Below, piece after piece: positions 9,576 to 17,538 of a stretch of 64,000 bases of DNA (position 1 is its first letter; every line of letters starts with the position of its first letter). The translations under genes and the position numbers were made by a program. Source of the DNA: Phytophthora hibernalis (lineage: Eukaryota; Oomycota; Peronosporomycetes; Peronosporales; Peronosporaceae). The stretch spans positions 1-64,000 of the forward strand of contig JAAKBF010000031.1 of the NCBI GenBank assembly GCA_012656075.1. The letters are read 5' to 3'. Under the pieces are notes generated by a model that worked only from the letters and a program-made list of their open reading frames with translations, did not search any database and was not told where the DNA came from.

Positions 9576-11496
9576 CCGAGCGAACCTTCCAAGCTCGATC
9601 CGTCTCTGCCCTTGGGTCCGTGTTGTCCGTGAAATGCAAATTCTGCATCACTCTGTTGAAGCGGGCCTTAGACACGAACCACCCAATGTACCCTTGGGTA
9701 CGGCTTCAACTTGAGACGTACCCCATTGATCCACCCAACGTCGCGCGTGAGGGCACAACATACGTGCCACAAGTAGTCCAATGCAGTGCAATAAATCTTC
9801 AGTCTTGATCTTCTTGTGCCTTTTCGTTTCAGCAAGCAAAATAGCGTCTCTCGTGGCATTCGCATCTTTCTCCAACTGCTTTTCATGCATGCGATCTACA
9901 CGTTCGTTCATGTGCTGATTGTAGTATCGATTGCTCCTTTGCAATCCTACGCCACAATGTCGGTGGCATAAAAACAATCTCAGAGGTAAGTCGGCATGAT
10001 TCAGTGCCGCTTGAGTTGGCCCGTACTCCCCGCATACAATCCAAGGTAGAGCTCCGGTCTCACTGGCTGTGTTGTGTTTTTAGATCGATAATACACCGTA
10101 AGCAAATTAGAACATGTTGTATATACACCATCGCTCTGAAATGAAACCCACCAAAGTTCCAGCCGTCCTGTCGCATCTTGATCAAAGCAGCCTCGTCATG
10201 AGCCAGCACCGCCATCTCATCCTTCGTCAGTGTGCTCCAATTATCCGTTGTGGTCTTCCAGTCGCGGGTTAGCTTGGACATGGACGCCTTCAACCGTTCC
10301 TTCGTCAGCTTCCTCGTTGCTCGGTTTCTCTCGCGAGCAAGAATAGCGTCTGCCTCCAATGATTGCTCACCCACGACTGGTATCTCCACTTCCTTCGCCT
10401 CTTCAACGGGTAACCCGTCTCCGGCACCTCTCGCTGACCAGCAGCGCGTCCACCGCCAACTTCGCCACCTCTTGCATATCTGTGTCGATGTACCAGTCGT
10501 CGGAATCGATGCACTCTCCCTCCTCGTCAGAATTCATTGCTTGATATTCATCCTCTCGAGGAATAGGTCTGCTAGTGCTTCTGCGCAGCGAAGTGTCAGG
10601 TCGTAGAGCTCCCGCCAGATCATCTGTAAGCGCTCTATTAATTCATGTTGTATAATACATCATCAACAAGGTTAGAATATGTTGTATATATGCCATCATA
10701 GGCAGGCACATAATTACCTTGCAACGCTTCGTTGAGGCTGTGATTGAATCGGGTCGCTATCACTCCTAATAGGCGTTCTGTAATATAACAAACACAATAC
10801 ACGTTGATTAGACAACATGAAGCTAATGTCTCCATGACTGATATACAACATGCCAACATACCTGGTTCCTGACGACACACTTTCGTCGTCAGCATCACCC
10901 TCTTCATCCGTGTCCGCGACGGGTGGGGTCGTCTTCTTCAATCTTTTCGCCTCCGCCGACGTCGACGAATGCGGGGACGCCTTCCGCTTTCCAGGAGCCT
11001 TCCGTGCGACTTCGACATCTGCTCCCTTGTCCTTCTTTATCTTTGCGAGCTGCGCAAGGGCTTGAACTCTTGCACCAGCACCACGAGCCTCCTCTTCGCC
11101 AATCCGTCGACGCTCAGCAGCCTTCTTTGCCGATCGGCTGGCTGTCACAGCTTTCTTCTTCGTGATCTTCTTTGGTGCCGCCGTCCTGTCATTCCCGTCG
11201 TCCTTTTTCTTGGGCTTGTTTCTTGGCTGCGCCCGCCTCCATCTTCTTCTTCACTGCCGCAATGTAGGAGGCAACCTTACCAATAGGCGGGCGACGAGCA
11301 GGTGCAGCTGGTCGAGCCGCTGGTGTGGCCGGGGAAGCTGCGATTATAGCTCGCCGTCGTCCGCGTAGGTGTCGCGCCTGCCTTCGAGGAAGGACCGATG
11401 CTCTGCAATCATGCGCAGCCGGTCCGCCATGCTGCGGCCTTCCAGCCGCGCGTGGAAGCTCTCCTTGTCCTTGCGAGTCTCGCGGCGTGCAGTCAT
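9576..11496 (-). pseudogene. PiggyBac-like transposase, N-terminal part of copy A
   Basis: Known family role: cut-and-paste transposition at TTAA. The start region (MTARRETRKDKESFHARL at 11496) parallels the copy B start, showing a shared family. Downstream are a basic Lys-rich region (about 11000-11150), probable introns at about 10860-10770, 10725-10625 and 10130-10065, and the segment WNFGGFHF. The piggyBac N-terminal core with LHFTDN and AWKVR then runs down to 9576. The DDD catalytic core and C-terminal Cys-rich domain are absent, so it cannot be an active enzyme. In-frame stops and shifts are also present. Confidence 0.75.
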
Positions 11497-11756
11497 TCTT
11501 CACTCTCCGTTTCTTTTATTGAATGACAGATAATGAAAGGGGGCGGCCTCTCAGCCACGAATCAAACCGTCTGGTCGCAAAAATTGAGACATCCTCAGTT
11601 TGTTTTTGCAATTTCAAGTACGGTTTTTTGTAGACTTTATAGCCTAGCCCTGTGCATTTCAGTGTCTTTAACATGTATATACAACATGTTGGTAAAAGAG
11701 ACATCGCGTACTTTTTCCTCACATGTAGTCATGTACACCGCGTCAGTGCGGGGAGG
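9576..11756 (-). mobile_element. PiggyBac-like copy A, nested in the pogo gene, 3' truncated
   Basis: This copy is flanked by TTAA at 9572-9575 and 11757-11760, the target site of piggyBac transposons, and removing it restores the pogo reading frame. Its right terminus on the minus strand reads CCTCCCCGCACTGACGCGG, matching the left terminus of copy B in most positions. On the minus strand it encodes an N-terminal region from the ATG at 11496 (RLEGRSMADRLRM, SYIAAVKKKM), several candidate introns, and a piggyBac core with FNRVMQNLHFTDN and DRAWKVRSV. The core stops exactly at the left TTAA, so the catalytic half and 3' terminus are missing. Confidence 0.85.
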
Positions 11757-11760
11757 TTAA

Positions 11761-12100
11761 ACGGTTTGTTCCACGAGATGTCAGCGGGTTGACACACGTA
11801 CGTATACTTCGGAGGGACTTTCAACAAAATGACCTTGCATACTCTACAACTGACTGTGTCCAATGTGCGCTAAAGTCATCCCATTGTGAGAGCACATCAT
11901 CTAGGTTTTCGCGATTAGCAAAATGATATTTCAAAAACTTCAGCGATCAATCCGTGTTCCACCAAGCTGATTTGTTGCCAAAGATTTTGCAGGGGTACTT
12001 TTGCTGAAGTCCGTTGACTTCACGCCACACTCTTGTGCCAAAACCATTGCGAAGCTTATTATTAGCAGCTTGCTTATCTGCTTTCAACGCGGGAGTATTC
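11761..12100 (-). pseudogene. Pogo-type transposase, catalytic middle (piece 2)
   Basis: This 340-bp island sits between the two piggyBac-like copies. On the minus strand it reads NKLRNGFGTRVWREV, then FGNKSAWWNTD, then WDDFSAHWTQS (the second catalytic Asp), then VPPKYTYVCQPADISWNKPF, which contains the third acidic position of pogo-type DDE/D transposases. It includes one in-frame stop (after AWWNTD) and one frame shift (near 11850). Both ends are TTAA, at the exact joints with piggyBac copies A and B. Confidence 0.85.
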
Positions 12101-12104
12101 TTAA

Positions 12105-13674
12105 CCCACCCGCACTCGCCGGGTGTATATAACAACATGTTATGAAAAAGAACATGGTGGCGTTTTATGCGTGAAATGCACAGGTCTAGGTCAAATTATT
12201 TGCAAAAACGAGCACGTGAATTACAAAACCCAGTGCGGTTATTACAAAAAGGTCTCAGGTCCATTGCTAAGTACGATACTTTGATGGTGTGTATTCCCCC
12301 TTCATTCATTTGTGAAAAGAAAGAAACAACAGAACATGATGACGCGGTGTGAGACGCGTGAGGGAGAGACTCATTCCTCGAGCGTCTGCATGGGTGGAGT
12401 CCGGTCGATCGACACCGGCTCGCTGAAGAGCATCGTTCGTATCTGGATGGAGAGAGGGACGAGGACGCAGACTTCGGAAACGAAGCGCTGATTGACCTAG
12501 CAGCAGCCGTGCCGACAACACCAGCCGTACGTTCAGCACGCGCAGCTCCTCCTCGGCTGCCTACAGGTAATGATGCGTCGTATATTGCTGCCGCAAAACG
12601 TCGCATGGCCGCTAAAAAGAAAGAGGATGTTTCTTGCAGAATTACAATCGCAGCTTCTGCGAGTCACTGAGTCTGATTTGGTCGACGACGTATCTACGAC
12701 ATGTTTGATGCGGAACATGTTGTACATATTGTATATTGGCTAGCATGATTTACTTGTTTACAGCAATTTGATCCAGGCCAACCTGACTCAAGTGCGCGCA
12801 AGTTCCACTCGTCATAAGCTGATCGAATTTTCAGAGTGGGTGCAGATTCGTGAGGGCGTGCGCAAGCGCCCACAGCATCAATGCAAAGTATGCTTGATTA
12901 GAAAGCGGAAGGTGGGTGAGCGTCGCGCTATTAGATTGTACTGTGAAGCATGCAGTGATGGAAGCAAAACGGTAAGTGTATATTGTGGTAATCTGTATGG
13001 GTTCGTACTGATCGAGTGTTGTGTGTTTGTTCTAGTATCTATCTCTGCGACCGAATTCGGCCACATCACTATGCAAAGAACAACATGACTTGTGACCAAA
13101 TTTGGCACGAGAAGTGGAGGGGCGGAGAGGAGCGCCCACACCTCGCGCCGGCCGCGACGTCCAGATGCGCGCGCTTGGTAGAAGACGTATCCACGTAAAT
13201 GACGAGAATGACAGCGAAGACGACGAGGAGGAGTCGATGGAAGACGATCAAGAGAGGGATCGAGGAGAAGAGGAGCAGCAGGAGGTCGAAGCACAGCGTG
13301 AGCACGCGCTGCGGGGACAGCAGCAGCACTCGGTGGGGGGGAGGAGCAGCCGGGGCAGCAACAGGAGGATGAAAAGGGGCAGCAGGAAGATGCCGAGGGG
13401 CCGAAGGAAGCAGAGCGACATGAGCAGAAGCAGGAAACCTCCCGGAACAGGAGGAAGTGGGAAATGATGGCAAGAAGAAAGCCGGAAAGTAGGGTGGTGA
13501 GATGCCCTCGATTGCTGTTTTTTAGCATTTATGTGTTCAATGAATGATTACTTGATGCATAGACCCACGAAATTGCTTGTAAGCAATGGAAACTCGTGTC
13601 ATAGACTAACAAAGAGCTTCCTATTTGTTCAATCTCGATAAAAAGGACAGCTTACATGTTGTATATCCATCCTG
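12105..13674 (+). mobile_element. PiggyBac-like copy B, internally deleted, nested in the pogo gene
   Basis: This copy is bounded by TTAA at 12101-12104 and 13675-13678. The left terminus CCCACCCGCACTCGCCGGGT, followed by GTATATAACAACATGTT, resembles the copy A terminus (same GCACT core, then TGTACATGACTACATGT). The right terminus reads ACATGTTGTATATCCATCCTG before TTAA. It carries only the N-terminal part (12340-12665) and the Cys-rich C-terminal part (12770-13160) of a piggyBac-like transposase, with no catalytic core between, so it is a non-autonomous derivative. It points in the opposite direction from copy A. Confidence 0.85.
12336..13467 (+). pseudogene. Remnant piggyBac-like transposase in copy B
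   Basis: The N-terminal region from about 12336 has AEEHRSYLDGERDEDADFG and ASYIAAAKRRMAAKKK, matching the corresponding parts of copy A (AEHRSFLEGRRDTYADDG, ASYIAAVKKKM). The C-terminal part has the Cys-rich pattern HQCKVCLIRKRKVGERR, then YCEACSDGSKT, then a clear intron (GTAAGTG at 12972 to TTCTAG at about 13035), then LCDRIRPHHY. This is the zinc-binding tail expected at the C-terminus of piggyBac transposases. A highly acidic and Gln-rich tail (13200-13460) follows. The catalytic DDD domain is missing and several frames are needed. Confidence 0.75.
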
Positions 13675-13678
13675 TTAA

Positions 13679-14605
13679 AAAATTATAGTCTCAGCGTCGG
13701 TGTGTTTGCCAACATGTCGGTCCATGACACTGCGGCATCTTCCCGGTGCTCATAAAAAGCGTCGTACTTATACAAAGGCCAAGTAAGCCTATTATTAACA
13801 GAATGAACGGGTCAAACTTTTACCAGTGGAATCGTCAGGTAGCATTGCTGTCGCCCGTTGTTTATCTTTATTACCACACCGCACCCACACAGTCTTGGAC
13901 CCTTGTTTATGATTGTTCGCTTTGGTATGTACTCGAAAAATACAGCTTTGAAAGAAAGATCACATAAAAATGTTTAGCTGGCAAAAAACACACGACCGAG
14001 ACTTATTTTGTACCTGTTTGGTCTGCATTAAAGACCTGGACACAGTTAAACTCGACAATCGTCCGCATCACCTCTGTTCTAAATGCTTGAGCAGCTTCGG
14101 CTGCATCTTCGGGAGTTGTCTGTCCTTGTCGTGTTTTGCTCGAAGCGAAAACTTGTGTCGTCGCAAGAACAACTGCATCCACGTTGCCGACGCTGCAAAC
14201 TGATCTTTTGCTTTCAGCGACTTCTTTACCTTTTAGCCTTAACATTCTTCTAGACACCGGGGCGCCCTCCTTTATGAGTGTATTATTCCACAGCACGATA
14301 TCTTCTCCAGCATCTCGTGAAAGTACTGTGGCCACACCGCAATCGCGAGAGTTAAAATGTCGAGAATGTTCGTTTTAGCAAGCCTCTTTGATTTTGCTAG
14401 CAATTATACGCCATTTACTGTTCGATTGCTGCTTTGACCTCCGCTGCTTGCCAGTAAGATCACCATAGAATTCTTTGATGGCTTCACTTGTAGAATGACC
14501 CTGTTCGATGTAGTCTAGCAACCGCTTCTTGTGCCTGTACTCAACTGCGACGCGCTTGTATTTCTTTGGCTTTTTCTTGGTGCCCTTGATAGAAGGTCGG
14601 GCCAT
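13679..14605 (-). pseudogene. Pogo-type transposase, N-terminal half (piece 1)
   Basis: This is the start of a pogo-type (Tc1/mariner superfamily, DDE_1) transposase, which would cut and paste DNA. From the ATG at 14605 it shows a basic N-terminal helix-turn-helix region (KRVAVEYRHKKRLLDYI), and then LWNNTLIKEGAPVSRRMLRL of the CENP-B-like second DNA-binding domain near 14240. The first catalytic Asp follows in VFNADQTGTK at 14010, and then KTVWVRCGNKDKQRATAML at about 13860. The frame is broken at 14375 and after 14003. It ends at the TTAA where piggyBac copy B begins. Confidence 0.85.
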
Positions 14606-15390
14606 GTTGATCCCGAAGTGACAGCAACATGTGTCGATTTACCCAAAAGGAAGCTAAAATTAGCACAGTCGTTATTTGCAGCATATGCTATTTTGGAAGC
14701 TTGCGATTGGCCAAAACGGCCTGTCGCTAAGGACTAAATGTCGCCAAGGACTACGACGCTACGGTACTTAGAGATGGTTTGTACACGTACAAACGTTTTG
14801 AACGTATTGGTACCAGTTTGTACCAATACAAACAGTTTGTACCCGATTTGTACCTCTTAGCACGGGTACATCTGACCGTTTTGTACCACTAGCACGAGCC
14901 ATTCCACAAATCGAGCCAAAAAGCTAAATATGAACGGAATTCACAATACCTGTTTGAGATGAGTTGTACAATTTCGAATCTCGGAAAGTCCTCACATCTA
15001 GAGCAAGTAGTAGACGAACCGGTCAGATCCTGCGTGACGGCTGCCGAGCGAAAGCGACGGCGGCTCTGATTCGCAAAAAGAGTTTTTAACCGCCGAAGGC
15101 GGGCCTCATTGGCTGTAAAACGTCCTTCCAAACAGCCGAGCGCAGCGCGAGAGCCCTCATTGTCTACATTAAAACACTGTCACACTGACTACGATCGGTA
15201 GCACGATCCCGACCATATCCGGTGTTCCCATTGGCTGAAAGGCAAACATTTCTGAAGGAGCACGAAACTCACAAATTGGTCAATAACGGCAAGGCCGGGC
15301 CCCTATGATTACACTAAATAACAAAACCTGGGGTAGGGACTGCAAATCGGGCACAGTAGCAAGTGCATTTTGTAATACCTTTCCAGATCG
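14606..15390. other. Gene-free DNA right of the pogo gene
   Basis: No gene is recognised. At 14770-14890 GTTTGTACC/GGTACAAAC words recur in both orientations. From about 15005 a segment of a dispersed repeat begins whose partner lies near 17138. An ATTGGCTGAAA word occurs at 15230, far from any gene I can identify. Confidence 0.45.
15007..15130 (+). repeat. Dispersed direct repeat, copy 1 (partner 17138-17230)
   Basis: The block AGTAGACGAACCGGTCAG is identical in both copies, and then TCCTGCGTG and GGCTGCCGAG are also shared. The similarity continues as CGGCTC...ATTGGCT.TAAA.CGTCC with gaps. The two copies lie in the same orientation about 2.1 kb apart and flank the low-complexity region, so they could be ends of one element or two copies of a repeat. 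Confidence 0.6.
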
Positions 15391-15842
15391 GTGCCCGGCC
15401 ATATTAGACGATGCTGGTGCCTGGCATGGGTAAGAAAGGCCACAGCTGGCACTGTGCATGATATAGCGGTACTACGTATACAACACGCTCTACACGGCGC
15501 TTTGGCAACGTATTTACTCTGTTTACCGTACTCGCGGTCGTTGGGGTGTGTTGGTGGTCAATTATATTATTTATGCAACATCGCCGTATACTATACACAA
15601 TACGCGGTTGTGTGCGGTACATTGCTCCAAACTATACCTAGAATCCAGTTGTGCGCGATTGACTATACACCATTTTTAGGACTGTGCGGTACACACTTCG
15701 TTTTATATACACTATATGTAGATGGGCGCTATACGCTTGCATTACTTAATTCACTATGTATACACTATGCACTCACACGCTATACTGTATGCAGTGGCAA
15801 AGTTTTTGTATTGGCCCAGCGAAGGCTTCTCATTGGCTAAAA
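15391..15842. other. Low-complexity CTATAC/GCGGT-rich stretch, open by chance
   Basis: A 149-codon open frame exists on the plus strand, but it is rich in Tyr, Leu and Cys because of repeated CTATACAC, TACAC and GTGCGGTAC words. I see no protein domain and treat it as non-coding. Confidence 0.45.
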
Positions 15843-15939
15843 CTATAGGAACTGGATTGTGCTACAATATGTTAGTGTGGTGTACATGTAATCGTACATA
15901 GCCGAAAGGTAAAGGTTTGAATGCCATACTGAAACGAAA

Positions 15940-16935
15940 TGGACGATAGGTATAGACATAATAGAATGAGAGACAATAACTGAGAGACGATAGTATGAGA
16001 GACGGTTGTACATGTATGAGATACGATAGAGACGATAGTATGAGAGACGGTTGTACATGTATGAGATACGATAGAGACGATAGTATAAGAGACGATATAA
16101 GGGACGATTGAATGAGAAACCATATGTGTAGCGATAGGTAGACGTTAAGTAGACGATAGCTGAGAGGCGATAGGTAAATGTGGGACGATAGTATGAGAGA
16201 CGAGACTAAGTATGAGAGACGATAGTATCAGAGATATGCAGAAAGAGACGATAGGTATAGCGATCTGAAGAGAGAAACCATTGATATGAGAGACGACATA
16301 GTATCAGAGAAAGATACCATATGAGACGATAGTATGACTGGCGATAGACGGCAGTATGACTGGCGATAGACTACAGTATGAGAGACTATTCGCATTGACG
16401 AGATATAATATGGGACGATAATATGAGACGCGTAGTATGAGAGACGATAGCATCAGAGCCGACAGTATCAGAGGCGTAGTGTGAGAGACGATATTATGAG
16501 AGATAATTGTATGGGAGACGATAGAGACGATATTATGATAGACGTTTGTATGAGAGACTATAGTAATACGACAGGTATAGGTATGAGAGATGACACGTAG
16601 ACAAGATATGTAGGTGCAGTCGATAGAATGGTAGGCACGATAAATATACACGATAGGTATGAGATAGACATGATATGTAGATGGGAGAAGATATATTGAG
16701 TGATGACAGGTAGACACAAAAAAGTCAATAAACACTGCGTAGAGAGAGAATAGGTACTGATCGATAGAGACGATATGTATAGACGGTCGGTAGAGAGACC
16801 ATATGTAGAGAGGGTAGGAAGGAGACACGATAAGTAGAGAGGTAGGATATGTAGAGACGGTGGGTAGAAAGACCATATGTAGATAGGTTAAGAAGGGAGA
16901 CACGATAAGTAAAGAGGTACGATAGGTATTGGACA
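15940..16935. repeat. Tandem and degenerate GAGACGATAG repeats
   Basis: About 1 kb consists of variants of GAGACGATAGTATGAGA. The cleanest part is a 45-bp unit starting at 15984 and repeated at 16029 and, partially, at 16074; it includes GGTTGTACATGTATGAGAT. The rest is more diverged (AGACGATAGGTA, GAGACCATATGTAGA). Reverse-strand frames read through it as Ser/Tyr/Val/Ile repeats and are artefacts. Confidence 0.85.
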
Positions 16936-17137
16936 TAGTGTACATGTCAACCTGAGACGCTATTTAGGAACGATTAGAGTAGCCGAATATGCATAAGATT
17001 CATGACACTATTGTTGATTGGAGAATAGATAAAAATTCGCCCCGTGGAGCGAAGCGAAGGGGGCGGCCCACTTAACTGGGACAAACCATTGCCCCACCGC
17101 TGCGTAGCGGCGGCAAACGCCTAGTCTAAAACAACTA

Positions 17138-17230
17138 GTAGACGAACCGGTCAGTTCCTGCGTGGTGGCTGCCGAGTGTAAGTGAAGGCGGCTCCCAATT
17201 GGCTATAAAGCGTCCGAGCGAAGCGAAGGC
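17138..17230 (+). repeat. Dispersed direct repeat, copy 2 (partner 15007-15130)
   Basis: Same block as copy 1: AGTAGACGAACCGGTCAG followed by TCCTGCGTGGTGGCTGCC. GC-rich GAGCGAAGCGAAGG words around 17045 and 17215 are also repeated locally. Confidence 0.6.
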
Positions 17231-17350
17231 CGCGCCCTTCCTCGTGCTTTGCGGGTCCGTAGGGCCCGCCCAATACTTCTATTAAGTAATTTATTTTGGT
17301 GGATACTGCAGCGAGCCCCTGTGAGCGGAACGGGTGCGCTCCCCAGACTT

Positions 17351-17390
17351 AACTAATAAAGTAAACCGCGGCGATTTACTTTTATTAGTT
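17351..17390. repeat. Inverted repeat, hairpin-forming
   Basis: AACTAATAAAGTAAA at 17351-17365 pairs with TTTACTTTTATTAGTT at 17375-17390 (one bulged T), with a loop of about nine G/C-rich bases (CCGCGGCGA). It lies about 150 bp before the presumed start of the DUF6604 gene. It could be a terminal inverted repeat remnant or a cruciform site. Confidence 0.6.
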
Positions 17391-17500
17391 AGTCCTTTAT
17401 GTATGATTTGAAAGGTTATTTAGTTTTGTGAATTCGCTGTTTAATTCATCCGGTAGCACATTGTATGATACAATTTGTATTACTGTAAACAGGTTCGATT

Positions 17501-17530
17501 AATACTACCGGTATTAATACCGATAGTATT
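17501..17530. repeat. 30-bp near-perfect palindrome before the DUF6604 gene
   Basis: The arms AATACTACCGGTATT and AATACCGATAGTATT form an inverted repeat centred on TATTAATA with one mismatched base pair between the arms. It ends nine bases before the candidate ATG at 17539. It could be an operator-like binding site for a dimeric factor or a remnant of a small transposon. Confidence 0.5.
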
Positions 17531-17538
17531 CATTTTCC

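Larger units (their letters stand above)
9572..11760. repeat. TTAA target-site duplication of copy A (9572-9575 and 11757-11760)
   Basis: TTAA lies at both borders of copy A. Fusing the outer sequences at a single TTAA gives an uninterrupted pogo frame across WNKPF and KGELRAL, which supports exact placement. Confidence 0.8.
10105..13667. repeat. Dispersed TATACAACATGT-type motif, at least eight copies
   Basis: ACATGTTGTATAT or its complement occurs, exactly or with one or two changes, at about 10112, 10644, 10676, 10842, 11671, 12130, 12714 and 13654. All copies are inside the two piggyBac-like elements. Several lie near the donor side of presumed introns and others lie next to the element ends. 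Their role is unknown; subterminal transposase binding sites are a reasonable inference. Confidence 0.6.
12101..13678. repeat. TTAA target-site duplication of copy B (12101-12104 and 13675-13678)
   Basis: Identical TTAA tetranucleotides sit at both borders between the pogo sequence and copy B. TTAA duplication is the hallmark of piggyBac superfamily insertion. The pogo protein continues on the outer sides of both. Confidence 0.8.

Noticed and set aside
15391..15840. 149-codon open frame
   Set aside because: Low-complexity Tyr/Leu/Cys composition from repeated CTATAC words, no domain or splice context.
15940..16935. Possible CRISPR-like array
   Set aside because: The repeats are contiguous and degenerate with no unique spacers of constant length, and the genome is eukaryotic.
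16304..16945. 213-codon minus-strand open frame of Ser/Tyr/Ile repeats
   Set aside because: It is the reverse of the GAGACGATAG repeat array.
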